From the NCBI GenBank assembly GCA_041482015.1, contig JBGPCZ010000094.1, positions 1 through 23,450 on the forward strand: a stretch of DNA of 23,450 nucleotides. Direction: 5' to 3'. This document shows positions 1 to 7,074 of this stretch, in pieces. The position numbers were made by a program, and so were the translations under genes. The DNA is from JACQFK01 sp041482015 (lineage in GTDB: Bacteria; Planctomycetota; MHYJ01; JACPRB01). The notes beneath the pieces are model-generated. The model had not been told where the DNA came from. It ran no database searches and was given only the letters and a program-made list of their open reading frames with translations. Every line of letters begins with the position of its first letter. Within the stretch, counting starts at the first letter, position 1.

Positions 1-738
1 CTCCTCGAGGCACTTGAAGAGGAAGTCGTCCCACTTCGTGCCGAGCGCGCGGAACTTCAGGCTCACCGGCTTGATCACGAAGGGCTGCTCGCCGGTGATC
101 ATCCGGTAGAGGAGCTTGCCGAACGAGAAAAGGTCCGACGGCTTGCCGCACCCGCCCGACGGACCGTTCCGGAACCGCTCCGGCGCCGAATAGAGGGGAG
201 AGGCCACGCCCGCGGGCGCGTCCTCCGCGCTCGTCGAAACGGTGATGTCCGCCGCGTCCTCGAACAGCGCGCCGTAGCCCACGTCGATCAGCCGGACCGA
301 GCGGTCGGGCGTGACCATGACGTTCTGAGGCGAGAGGTCGCCGTGGACGAAGTCGTGCGCGTGGACGACGGCCAGCGCCTCGAGCACCTTCTCGCCGACC
401 GCCAGGCGCTCCTCGAGCGAGAGCGCTGGGTTGGCCAGGAGCTCCTCGAGCGGCACGCCCTCGATCAGTTCCATGCGCATGAAGGGCGGCTCGGCATCGA
501 GATCGATGTGGTCGACGCGGGGGAACCAGCGCGCGTCCGATCCCTCGAGGCGGCCGAGGGCATACTGGGCGAAGAGCTCGCGCCGGAGGTTGGCCGGGCG
601 GCGTCCGCGGGTGAAAATCTTCAGGGCGACGGGTTGGCCCATGAACTCGGCGTGCCACACCTCGCCGTAGCCGCCCCCGCCGATCCGCTCGACGAGCGTG
701 TGCCCGTGGATGATTTGTCCGACCGCGACATCCTGCAT
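1..738 (-). CDS. Ser/Thr protein kinase, N-terminal part (C-terminus beyond left edge)
   Basis: The reading frame is open from ATG at 738 to the left edge, giving 246 residues without a stop. It is a eukaryotic-type (Hanks) protein kinase domain. Visible motifs are the glycine-rich loop GGGGYGEVW (about 20-28), the VALKIF strand with ATP-binding Lys40, a catalytic loop HGDLSPQN with Asp134 (HGD in place of HRD), the metal-binding motif as DVG with Asp152 (in place of DFG), the activation-segment end SAPE (185-187), and SDLFSFG in helix F. All key catalytic residues are present, so it is probably active despite the two motif variants. No membrane segment or sensor domain lies in the visible part; any would be further C-terminal. 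A GGGGTGGA stretch just upstream can serve as ribosome binding site. It is transcribed divergently from the NAD operon, and its target is unknown. Confidence 0.9.
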   Translation of the reverse strand, partial: MQDVAVGQIIHGHTLVERIGGGGYGEVWHAEFMGQPVALKIFTRGRRPANLRRELFAQYALGRLEGSDARWFPRVDHIDLDAEPPFMRMELIEGVPLEELLANPALSLEERLAVGEKVLEALAVVHAHDFVHGDLSPQNVMVTPDRSVRLIDVGYGALFEDAADITVSTSAEDAPAGVASPLYSAPERFRNGPSGGCGKPSDLFSFGKLLYRMITGEQPFVIKPVSLKFRALGTKWDDFLFKCLEE

Positions 739-760
739 GTCCACCCCCGCGCGCCTTCTA

Positions 761-789
761 TATATACCACCCATTAGACGCGCGGACAA
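761..789 (-). promoter_or_regulatory. sigma70-type promoter of the kinase gene
   Basis: On the minus strand TTGTCC (784-789) is followed after exactly 17 nt by TATATA (761-766), in an AT-rich island rare in this GC-rich window. The predicted start near 754 leaves a short 5' UTR before the ATG at 738. Assigned by eye from consensus match and spacing. Confidence 0.55.
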
Positions 790-855
790 CCGCAACCATG
801 ACACCCCGACGGCCAAAACCTGCGAGGCAGCTTTTTTCCTGTTCCCTCAAAACTA

Positions 856-884
856 TTGCATCTCCCGCCCGCGCGGGGTATAAA
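856..884 (+). promoter_or_regulatory. sigma70-type promoter of the NAD(P) operon
   Basis: TTGCAT (856-861), a 17-nt spacer, then TATAAA (879-884), which continues as TATAAAAT. This is one of the best promoter matches in the window. Transcription would start near 891, about 160 nt upstream of the first gene at 1050. It is back to back with the kinase promoter at 761-789. Confidence 0.65.
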
Positions 885-1049
885 ATCGGCTCGTTTCGGG
901 CCGGCACCCCGTGGTCCGCCGGCCCCAGGGGATGGCCCCAGCCGCGGAGGGGCCCGCGTATCCCCTTGGCCGGGCAAGTCTTGCGACGGTTAGCGTCAGG
1001 TCAGTAAGGCGGGGATACTATCGGCGCGGCCTGAGGCCGCGCGTGCCGT
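885..1049 (+). promoter_or_regulatory. long structured 5' leader of the NAD(P) operon
   Basis: With the promoter at 856-884, the stretch 739-1049 (311 bases) holds no supported gene. Its right half would be transcribed as a GC-rich leader. Perfect stems visible by eye are 898-905 with 918-925 (8 bp, 12-nt loop), a nested pair 927-933 with 960-966 (7 bp) enclosing 934-939 with 949-954 (6 bp, 9-nt loop), and 1024-1031 with 1035-1042 (8 bp, loop TGA). Short stems occur at 974-984 and 985-997. The last hairpin ends 7 nt before the ATG at 1050, where no Shine-Dalgarno sequence is visible. I do not recognise a known riboswitch class. A cis-regulatory RNA is a hypothesis; GC-rich sequence also folds by chance. 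Confidence 0.4.
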
Positions 1050-1679
1050 ATGGTCAACCTGGCTTTTTGGGACGTGGACACGCAGGGCGATTTCATGCTT
1101 CCCAGCGGGAAGATGTATCTGAAGGGGGCGGAGAAGATCCGTCCCGCACTCCGCAAGCTCTACGCCTTCGCGAAGAAGGCGAAAATCCCCGTGGTCGCCT
1201 CCTCCGACGCCTACTCGCCCTCCGACGCGAAGATGAAGGACTGGCCCGAGCACTGCATCCGCGGCACGGAGGGACAGCGGAAGCTTCCCGAGACGCGGCT
1301 CGCGAAGACCGTGGTCCTTCCCAACGACCGGAAGAGCCCGATCCCGGAGCTCCGCGCCGGCGTGCAGGTCGTCCTCGAGAAGTCGCACCACGACTCGTTC
1401 TCGAACCCCTCGGCGCGCGACCTCGTCGAGTCCAGCGGCATCGACCGCTGGGCCGTCTTCGGCGTCGCCACCGACTTCGGCATCCGACTTGCGGCGCTCG
1501 GACTCCTCAAGCTCGGCCGCCAGGTGACGGTCGTCTCCGACGCCGTGCACGGCGTCTCGCCGGGGGCCGCGCGCCAGGCGGTCATCGAGATGCGGGCGGC
1601 GGGGGCCGACTTCCAGACGGCCGCCGAGGTGATCCGCGCCTTCACGCCGTCCCCGAAGAAAAGATCCCGATCCAGATAA
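1050..1679 (+). CDS. isochorismatase/nicotinamidase-fold protein lacking the catalytic Cys
   Basis: A 209-residue cysteine-hydrolase-fold protein, about nicotinamidase length. Recognisable family motifs are DVDTQGDF with catalytic-type Asp10, WPEHCIRGT (65-73), EKSHHDSF with Lys111, and GVATDFGI (138-145). Nicotinamidases (nicotinamide to nicotinate plus ammonia) use an Asp-Lys-Cys triad with the Cys in an ATDYC motif. Here that position is Gly144 (codon GGC at 1479-1481). The metal-site motif usually DWH reads DAY (53-55), so one metal-ligand His is also replaced. The position in front of NAD synthetase and NAD kinase suggests a role in NAD salvage or its control, but ordinary PncA activity is doubtful. 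The ATG fits the family N-terminus; no clear ribosome binding site precedes it. Confidence 0.75.
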   Translation: MVNLAFWDVDTQGDFMLPSGKMYLKGAEKIRPALRKLYAFAKKAKIPVVASSDAYSPSDAKMKDWPEHCIRGTEGQRKLPETRLAKTVVLPNDRKSPIPELRAGVQVVLEKSHHDSFSNPSARDLVESSGIDRWAVFGVATDFGIRLAALGLLKLGRQVTVVSDAVHGVSPGAARQAVIEMRAAGADFQTAAEVIRAFTPSPKKRSRSR

Positions 1680-1692
1680 ATAAGGACGAACC

Positions 1693-3324
1693 ATGAAGAT
1701 CGCAGCCGCGCAGATCAATCCCACGGTCGGTGACATCGCCGGCAACGTCGAGAAGATCCTGCAGTACATCGGCCGCGCGAAGGAACTGGGAGCCCAGCTG
1801 GTCGTCTTCCCAGAGCTCTGCCTCACCGGCTATCCGCCGCGCGACCTCCTGGAGCGTTCGAGCTTCATCGAGCAGAACAACAACGCGCTCAACGACCTCG
1901 CCCCGAAGGTGAAGGGCATCGCCGCGCTCGTCGGCTTCGTCGAGAAGAACACCACCGGCGAGGGGAAACCCCTCTACAACGCCGCCGCCCTCCTGGACAA
2001 CGGCGACATCGCCTACATCAGCTTCAAGACGCTGCTGCCCACGTACGACGTCTTCGACGAGACGCGCTACTTCGAGCCCGCCTCCGGAAGCGCGCCCATC
2101 AAGGTCGGCGGCCAGAAGATCGCCCTCACGATCTGCGAGGACATCTGGACCGACGCGATGTGCGGGCCGAAAAAGTACGCCAAGGACCCGCTCGCCGAGA
2201 TGGCCAAGAAGAAGTTCCAGCTCATCGTCAACATGTCGGCCTCGCCCTGGTCGATCGGAAAGGACGCGCTCCGCAACGACCTCATGAAGGCCCAGGCCAA
2301 GCTGTACAACGTCCCCGTCATCTGCGTGAACCAGGTGGGCGGGAACGACGAACTCATCTTCGACGGCAACTCGATCGCCGTCGACCCCGCGGGCAACGTC
2401 CTCGCGCAGGCCAAGCCCTTCGAAGAGGACATCATCCTCATCGACCTCGACTACGGCGCCGGCGACCAGCACGGCGTCAAACTCTCCGACGCGGACGCCG
2501 CCTACCGCGCGCTCGTCCTGGGGACGCGCGACTACGCCCACAAGTGCGGGTTCAAAAAGGCGGTCGTCGGCCTCTCCGGCGGGATCGACTCGGCCCTCGT
2601 CGCAGCGATCGCGACCGAGGCCCTCGGCCACGACAACGTCCTGGGCGTCTCGCTCCCGAGCATGTACTCCACGGACCACTCGAAGACCGACGCCGAGAAG
2701 CTCGCGCGCAACCTCGGCATCGAGTACAAGTCGATCCCGATCCAGCCGGTGTTCGACAAGTACATGGACGAGTTCGGCAAGCTCTTCGTCGGCCTTCCCG
2801 CCGACATGACCGAGCAGAACATCCAGGCCCGCATCCGGGGCAACATCCTCATGGCGATCTCGAACAAGATGAAGCACCTCCTCCTGTCGACCGGCAACAA
2901 GAGCGAGATCGCCACCGGCTACAACACCCTCTATGGCGACATGTGCGGCGGGCTTGCGGTGATCAGCGACGTCCCCAAGACGATGGTCTACGCGCTCGCG
3001 AAGGAGGCGGCCAATCGCGACCGCGAGTTGATCCCGGCGAACACGCTCTCCAAGCCGCCCAGCGCCGAACTCCGCCACAACCAGCGCGACACGGACGACC
3101 TGCCCGACTACGCGGCGCTCGACCCGATCCTCAAGCTCTACGTCGAGGAGGGGAAGTCGCCCGAGGAGATCGTCGCCGCCGGCCACGCGAAGGAGATGGT
3201 CGACCGGACGGTCCGCCTCGTCGAGAAGAGCGAGTTCAAGCGCCGGCAGGCGCCGGTGGGCCTGCGCGTGACGACGAAGGCGTTCGGCACGGGCCGCCGC
3301 TTCCCGATCGCGCGGAAGTTCTAG
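1693..3324 (+). CDS. nadE: glutamine-dependent NAD+ synthetase
   Basis: A 543-residue two-domain enzyme making NAD+ from nicotinate adenine dinucleotide, ATP and glutamine in the cytoplasm. The N-terminal nitrilase-type glutaminase domain (about 1-260) carries the triad Glu41 (FPELCLTGYPPRD), Lys112 (SFKTLLPTYDVFDE) and Cys148 (LTICEDIW). The C-terminal synthetase domain has the ATP-pyrophosphatase P-loop SGGIDS (295-300), STGNKSE and YGDMCGG, and ends with the typical KRRQAPVGLRV/RRFPI segment. Length matches the glutamine-dependent family. AAGGA (1682-1686) lies at good spacing before the ATG. It follows the nicotinamidase-fold gene by 13 nt and precedes NAD kinase by 13 nt, so one operon is very likely. 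Confidence 0.96.
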   Translation: MKIAAAQINPTVGDIAGNVEKILQYIGRAKELGAQLVVFPELCLTGYPPRDLLERSSFIEQNNNALNDLAPKVKGIAALVGFVEKNTTGEGKPLYNAAALLDNGDIAYISFKTLLPTYDVFDETRYFEPASGSAPIKVGGQKIALTICEDIWTDAMCGPKKYAKDPLAEMAKKKFQLIVNMSASPWSIGKDALRNDLMKAQAKLYNVPVICVNQVGGNDELIFDGNSIAVDPAGNVLAQAKPFEEDIILIDLDYGAGDQHGVKLSDADAAYRALVLGTRDYAHKCGFKKAVVGLSGGIDSALVAAIATEALGHDNVLGVSLPSMYSTDHSKTDAEKLARNLGIEYKSIPIQPVFDKYMDEFGKLFVGLPADMTEQNIQARIRGNILMAISNKMKHLLLSTGNKSEIATGYNTLYGDMCGGLAVISDVPKTMVYALAKEAANRDRELIPANTLSKPPSAELRHNQRDTDDLPDYAALDPILKLYVEEGKSPEEIVAAGHAKEMVDRTVRLVEKSEFKRRQAPVGLRVTTKAFGTGRRFPIARKF

Positions 3325-3337
3325 GGATCGCGGGCCC

Positions 3338-4201
3338 ATGCGGGTCCTGATCGTCTACAAGAAGTCGTTCCTCGAGTCGCACGGAAGCGACCGGAGGGTC
3401 GTCTCACAGCTTGAGCCCGCCGACCGCTCGCGCCTGATCCGGGCGGACATCGAGAACCGCCGCGCGCTGGGCGACGTCACGGCCCACCTCGCCCGCCTCG
3501 GCGTCCCCACCGACGCCGTCTTCCGGGGCAGCGTGGCCAAGCGGCGCAAGTACGACCTGGTGATCTCACTCGGCGGCGACGGGACGTTCTTCGCCACCGC
3601 GCGCTACCTGAAGGACACGCCGATCCTCGGGATCAACTCCGACCCCCCGAACTCCCTGGGCCTCTGGACCTGCGCGGACCGGATGACCTTCCGCGGGCCC
3701 CTGGAGCTCGCGCTGGCCGGGAAGCTCAAGCCCAAGCACATCCACCGCATGATCGTGTCCATCAACGGCCGGCCCGCCCGCGAGCAGGCCTTCAACGACG
3801 TCCTTCTCGCCCACAAGAACCCCGCGGCGATGACGCGCTACCGGCTGATGGCCGGGAACGTGACCGAGGACCAGAAGAGCTCGGGCCTCTGGATCGCAAC
3901 CGCGGCCGGCTCGACCGCGGGGATCCGCTCGGCGGGCGGCAAGCGCATGCCGATCGAATCCCGCCGGCTCCAGTACCTCGTCCGCGAACCCTACACGTGG
4001 CCGCAGCGGAAATACCGGCTCGCCCGCGGGTTCGCCGGACACCTCGCCTTCACGACGTTCATGGTCGAGTCCGCCCTCTGGATCGACGGGAGCCGCGTGC
4101 GCTACGACCTCACGCTGGGCGACCGCGTGGAATGCCGGATCGGCGACCCGGTGAACGTGCTGGGCTACGACGACGCCCGCCGGCTGAAGCTGTTCCCCTG
4201 A
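3338..4201 (+). CDS. nadK: NAD kinase
   Basis: A 287-residue ATP-NAD kinase that phosphorylates NAD to NADP. It shows the diagnostic GGDGT motif (79-83, in ISLGGDGTFF), followed by LGINSDPPNSLGLW. The NE/D motif appears as FNDVLLAH (152-159) and the glycine-rich motif as ATAAGSTAGI (about 187-196). Length is typical of bacterial NAD kinases. It is the third gene of the operon, so the operon covers the last NAD step and NADP formation. The stop lies only 3 nt from the stop of the convergent permease gene, with no terminator hairpin visible between them. The ATG is the first in frame after nadE and gives a normal N-terminus. Confidence 0.92.
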   Translation: MRVLIVYKKSFLESHGSDRRVVSQLEPADRSRLIRADIENRRALGDVTAHLARLGVPTDAVFRGSVAKRRKYDLVISLGGDGTFFATARYLKDTPILGINSDPPNSLGLWTCADRMTFRGPLELALAGKLKPKHIHRMIVSINGRPAREQAFNDVLLAHKNPAAMTRYRLMAGNVTEDQKSSGLWIATAAGSTAGIRSAGGKRMPIESRRLQYLVREPYTWPQRKYRLARGFAGHLAFTTFMVESALWIDGSRVRYDLTLGDRVECRIGDPVNVLGYDDARRLKLFP

Positions 4202-4204
4202 GAC

Positions 4205-5140
4205 TCAAGGCCCCGCACCCGCGGCTTCATCCCCGGAAGACGAGCTTCGTGACCTCGCGTGGAACATCTCGCAGACCAGGTTGCCGCCGATGATGATCGC
4301 GCCCCCCAGCAGCTTCCGCGACGTCATCGCCTCGCCCCCCCACGCGGCGAACGCGGCCGCGAAGACCGGCTCGAGCGTGTAGATCACCGACGCCCGCGTC
4401 GGCGGCAGGTCGCGCTGGAAGCGGTTCATGATCGTGATCGCCGCGATCGAGCAGACCGTCGCCGTGAAGACCACTGTCCAGGCCACGCGGGGGACGAGGC
4501 AGGCGCGCGCCAGGGCCGCCCCGTCGGTCCCGAGGACCGCGAGCGCCGCCCCGAAGTAGATCACCGCCATGACGAACATGATGAACGTGACCGACTCGGG
4601 CCGGTGCTTGCGGGTCACGATGTTCGTCAGCTGGATCTGGACCGACCACGCGACCGCGCTGAAGGCGGTCAGGATCTCGCCAATCCCGAACGCCCCGCCC
4701 CGGGGGTCGGTCAGCACGTAGACCCCCGCCAGGGCGATCGCCGCGCCGGCGACGTTGGCCCACCGGAGCGTCTCGCGGAAGAAGAGGCGGCCCAGCGCCG
4801 GCGTGAGCACGACCGTCAGGTTGGTGAGGAACGCGGAGATCGTGGCGGTCGTATCCTGCAGCCCCTTGACCTGGAGGTAAAAGCCCACGCCGAACGGAAG
4901 CGAGAGGAGGACCCCCGCGGCCACCGTGCCCCTCGTGAGCCCCCGGACCGCGCGGGGGAAGATCAAGGGGAAGAGCGCCGCCGCGACGAGGAACCGGAGG
5001 AAGAGAAACGCCGGCGCCGCCGAGCGGGCGCCGAGGGCCGCGGCCAGGGGCTCCTGCCCCGCCTTCATCGTCCAGAAGCTCGACCCCCAGATCGTGCACA
5101 TCGACAGGAGCCAGAGCGTGGCGCGCCGTTCGGGAGTCAT
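4205..5140 (-). CDS. EamA/DMT-family permease
   Basis: A 311-residue inner-membrane protein of the drug/metabolite transporter (EamA) superfamily. It has about ten hydrophobic segments in two halves, each about 140 residues. The start region MTPERRATLWLLSMCTIWGSSFW is the typical EamA opening, and the second half contains the LEPVFAAAFAAWGGE motif typical of EamA repeats. The frame is open further upstream to about 5458, but that part is arginine/serine-rich out-of-frame sequence within the neighbouring peptidase gene. I therefore start at the ATG at 5140, 7 nt after the neighbour's stop. The substrate cannot be predicted. It is probably co-transcribed with the upstream HExxH gene. Confidence 0.88.
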   Translation of the reverse strand: MTPERRATLWLLSMCTIWGSSFWTMKAGQEPLAAALGARSAAPAFLFLRFLVAAALFPLIFPRAVRGLTRGTVAAGVLLSLPFGVGFYLQVKGLQDTTATISAFLTNLTVVLTPALGRLFFRETLRWANVAGAAIALAGVYVLTDPRGGAFGIGEILTAFSAVAWSVQIQLTNIVTRKHRPESVTFIMFVMAVIYFGAALAVLGTDGAALARACLVPRVAWTVVFTATVCSIAAITIMNRFQRDLPPTRASVIYTLEPVFAAAFAAWGGEAMTSRKLLGGAIIIGGNLVCEMFHARSRSSSSGDEAAGAGP

Positions 5141-5147
5141 TGGCCGG

Positions 5148-5951
5148 TCAGGGCTCGAGCGAGACTCCAAACCGCTCCGCGATCTTCCGGATGAAGGCCC
5201 GGTGTTTCTCCGCCGCGGACTTCGACCAGTCCAGGAGGTGCTGGCGGAACGGGCGGGAGGCGTCGCCGTGGATCGCGTTGAGCGCGCCCAACGCCTCCCA
5301 CCGCTCCGGGGATTCCTCCAGGAGCGGGAGCAGGACCGAGGCCATCGCGAGGTTCGCCTCGCGCTGGTGCGGATCCTTGCGGAGGGACGCCTCCTTCGCG
5401 CGGAACCACTCCGCGAGCGTCTTCCCCTCCGGCAGCTTCGCCTTCTCCATCCGCTCACGGCGGTACTTCGCGAGGGCGTCCGAGTAGTCCTTCCAGTTCG
5501 GAAACGGAGGCTTCGCCTTCCATGTCTCCGCCATGCGGCCCAGGACGAAGAGCGACGCCGCCTCGCAGAGCGTCTCCTCGAACCAGAGGTTCGGGTTCTC
5601 GTACTCGACGTTTCCGCACAGGATGTGGGCCACCTCGTGGCCGAACTGGAAGGCGAACTGCGACCAGTGGCGGCCCTCGACGTTCAGCCGGACCCGGATC
5701 TCCCCGGCCGGCCCGCGCTTGAAGAGCGTGATCGGGTCGGTCTCCGAGCGGGAGACCTCGATGGGCGGGAACGCGCGGCCGGGAAACCGGACCCGGAGCG
5801 CCTCCCCCGCCGACTCGAGGACCTTCGCGATGTCCTCCGCGCCGGCGTCGCCCCAGCCGTCGCGCTCGACGCGGATGACGAGGGCGTCCTTCTTCGCGTC
5901 CTGGGCCGCCACGGCCAGGAACGCCCCGAGGGCAAGGATCAGTCGTGTCAC
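5148..5951 (-). CDS. secreted HExxH (gluzincin-like) metallopeptidase-like protein
   Basis: A 267-residue protein with a short N-terminal signal (TRLILALGAFLAVAAQ). The zinc motif HEVAH is at about 105-109, followed by NLWFEETLCEAAS. Glu126 in WFEETLCE lies where gluzincins of the NEG type carry the third zinc ligand, so a zinc peptidase acting outside the cytoplasm is likely; the peptide substrate is unknown. I choose GTG at 5951 because AGGA (5961-5964) sits 9 nt upstream and the signal peptide begins there. A longer ATG form starting near 6050 would run through the AT-rich promoter region. No specific MEROPS family could be assigned by eye. It may be an inactive relative used in protein binding. 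Confidence 0.7.
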   Translation of the reverse strand: MTRLILALGAFLAVAAQDAKKDALVIRVERDGWGDAGAEDIAKVLESAGEALRVRFPGRAFPPIEVSRSETDPITLFKRGPAGEIRVRLNVEGRHWSQFAFQFGHEVAHILCGNVEYENPNLWFEETLCEAASLFVLGRMAETWKAKPPFPNWKDYSDALAKYRRERMEKAKLPEGKTLAEWFRAKEASLRKDPHQREANLAMASVLLPLLEESPERWEALGALNAIHGDASRPFRQHLLDWSKSAAEKHRAFIRKIAERFGVSLEP

Positions 5952-5983
5952 GGTACCGGATCCTACACCGGCACGACGATAAT

Positions 5984-6012
5984 TTGTCAAACAAAAAGAC
6001 AGGTGATATACT
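5984..6012 (+). promoter_or_regulatory. sigma70-type promoter of the Lrp/AsnC gene
   Basis: TTGTCA (5984-5989), a 17-nt spacer, and TATACT (6007-6012) form a near-consensus promoter in an AT-rich intergenic region. The predicted start near 6019 lies about 70 nt before the ATG at 6092. On the opposite strand the same region offers TTGACA (5985-5990 complement) as a possible -35 for the divergent peptidase gene, but no convincing -10 goes with it. Confidence 0.65.
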
Positions 6013-6041
6013 ATTCGTAAATATACATCATATAGCGAATA
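6012..6041 (+). promoter_or_regulatory. inverted repeat, candidate Lrp/AsnC operator
   Basis: TATTCG (6012-6017) and CGAATA (6036-6041) form a perfect dyad separated by 18 AT-rich bases. With one mismatch it extends to ACTATTCG/CGAATAAT. It begins at the last base of the -10 box and covers the expected transcription start, a usual place for autorepression by Lrp-type regulators. The binding assignment is inferred from position and symmetry. Confidence 0.45.
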
Positions 6042-6091
6042 ATATTTCACCCGTGGCCGCCGGCGGGCCGCCGGAACGAAGGAAATTCGAC

Positions 6092-6589
6092 ATGAAGCCC
6101 GACCGCACTGACCCCACGGATCGCGCGATCCTGGCCGTCCTCCAGAGGGACGCGGGGCTGTCGAACAAGGAGCTGGCGCGGAAGATCCGGCTCGCGCCCT
6201 CCTCGTGCCTGCAGCGCGTCCGCCGGCTCAAATCCTCGGGGGCGATCCGCGGCCTGCACGCCCACGTCGCCCCCGCGGCGCTCGGCATCGGCCTGCAGGC
6301 GATCATCGCGGTCCGCCTGGCGCATCACCTGGAGCGGGACGTGGAGGCGTTCCGCAACCGGCTCCGCTCCCACCCCGAGGTGGTGAACGTCTACTACGTG
6401 AGCGGCGGCGTCGACTTCTTCGTCCACGTCGCGGTGCGCGACGTCGCGCACCTGCGCACCCTGGGGGCCGACGCCTTCACGAGCCACCGCCTCGTCGCCC
6501 ACGTGGAGACCTCGCTCGTCTTCGAGCACGACCGCTCGCCGGCGCTCCCCGATCTCACCGCCGCGGAGACGCCGGTCAAATTCCATTGA
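6092..6589 (+). CDS. Lrp/AsnC-family transcriptional regulator
   Basis: A 165-residue cytoplasmic regulator of normal Lrp length. Residues about 7-50 are the AsnC-type winged helix-turn-helix (TDRAILAVLQRDAGLSNKELA, then SSCLQRVRRLKSSGAIRG). Residues about 65-145 form the RAM ligand-binding/oligomerisation domain, including VNVYYVSGGVDFFVHVAV, the usual GxxD loop region. The ATG at 6092 follows GAAGGAAA at good spacing, and the family's N-terminal signature starts right after it. An upstream in-frame start near 5945 would include the promoter and is rejected. Family members usually respond to amino acids; the effector is unknown. It has its own promoter and probably autoregulates. It could also control the divergent peptidase-permease pair. 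Confidence 0.92.
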   Translation: MKPDRTDPTDRAILAVLQRDAGLSNKELARKIRLAPSSCLQRVRRLKSSGAIRGLHAHVAPAALGIGLQAIIAVRLAHHLERDVEAFRNRLRSHPEVVNVYYVSGGVDFFVHVAVRDVAHLRTLGADAFTSHRLVAHVETSLVFEHDRSPALPDLTAAETPVKFH

Positions 6590-6621
6590 ATCCACCCGCC
6601 GCCGGGGGGTACAACGGGCGC

Positions 6622-7062
6622 ATGCTCGAGCGGATCGTCGCCGTCCTCCGGCAGAAAAAAGTCGTCGCCACGCTGCTCCCCGACCTGACGACGGAGGTCG
6701 TCCGCGTCGTCCCCGCCGACTGGCTCCGCTACGACCTCGAGGAGCAGGGAAAGCTCTGGTCGCGCTCGATCAAGCCCGGGAGCGACCCCGTCCGGCCCGG
6801 GCTGGGCGAGGTCCCCCGCATCGGGTCGAGGGAGTCGGAGTACGCGAAGGAGATCGAGGGCGGGTTCGAGGCGTGCCTCCTCCTCGGGATCGGCGAGACG
6901 AGCGGCCGCCTGCTCCTCCGTCGAAAGTCGCCGGCGTTCTCGGACGACGAGGTCAGGAGGCTCCGCACGGTCGCCGACGTCCTCTCGATCGGCCTGCGCG
7001 CGCGGCCGTTCGAGCCGCCCCCCAAGCCGCGCGGCCCGTTCGAGGACGGACCGCTCATCTGA
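6622..7062 (+). CDS. hypothetical GAF-like domain protein
   Basis: A 146-residue soluble protein. The second half resembles the end of a GAF domain: LLLGIGETSGRLLLRRKSPAFSDDEVRRLRTVADVLSIGLRAR has the usual beta-strand, 'F.DDE', and amphipathic terminal helix pattern. The first half would be the remainder of a small GAF fold. The C-terminus is a short proline-rich tail. The frame is open much further upstream (to about 6205), but that region is coding for the Lrp gene in another frame, so I start at the ATG at 6622, with GGGGGG at 6604-6609 as a possible though distant ribosome binding site. It lies 32 nt after the Lrp gene and 12 nt before a small membrane-protein gene. Ligand and role are unknown. 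Confidence 0.7.
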   Translation: MLERIVAVLRQKKVVATLLPDLTTEVVRVVPADWLRYDLEEQGKLWSRSIKPGSDPVRPGLGEVPRIGSRESEYAKEIEGGFEACLLLGIGETSGRLLLRRKSPAFSDDEVRRLRTVADVLSIGLRARPFEPPPKPRGPFEDGPLI

Positions 7063-7074
7063 AGGGAAGGACCC

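Noticed and set aside
898..966. Intrinsic terminator/attenuator in the NAD operon leader
   Set aside because: The hairpins are strong but none is followed by a run of T, so they are not intrinsic terminators.
885..1049. Known NAD+-I or NAD+-II riboswitch
   Set aside because: I could not match the consensus features by eye; only a covariance-model search could assign it.
1642..3339. Long open frame (565 codons) on the minus strand opposite nadE
   Set aside because: It is a shadow of the GC-rich codon pattern of nadE; its product is Arg/Asp/Val-rich with no recognisable domain, while nadE is certain.
4259..5194. Plus-strand frame opposite the EamA permease
   Set aside because: Low-complexity Arg/Glu-rich translation without family features; the permease on the other strand has clear membrane segments.
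5945..6091. Upstream extension of the Lrp/AsnC gene to a start at 5945
   Set aside because: The extension would translate the promoter and dyad; the ATG at 6092 has a ribosome binding site and fits the family N-terminus.
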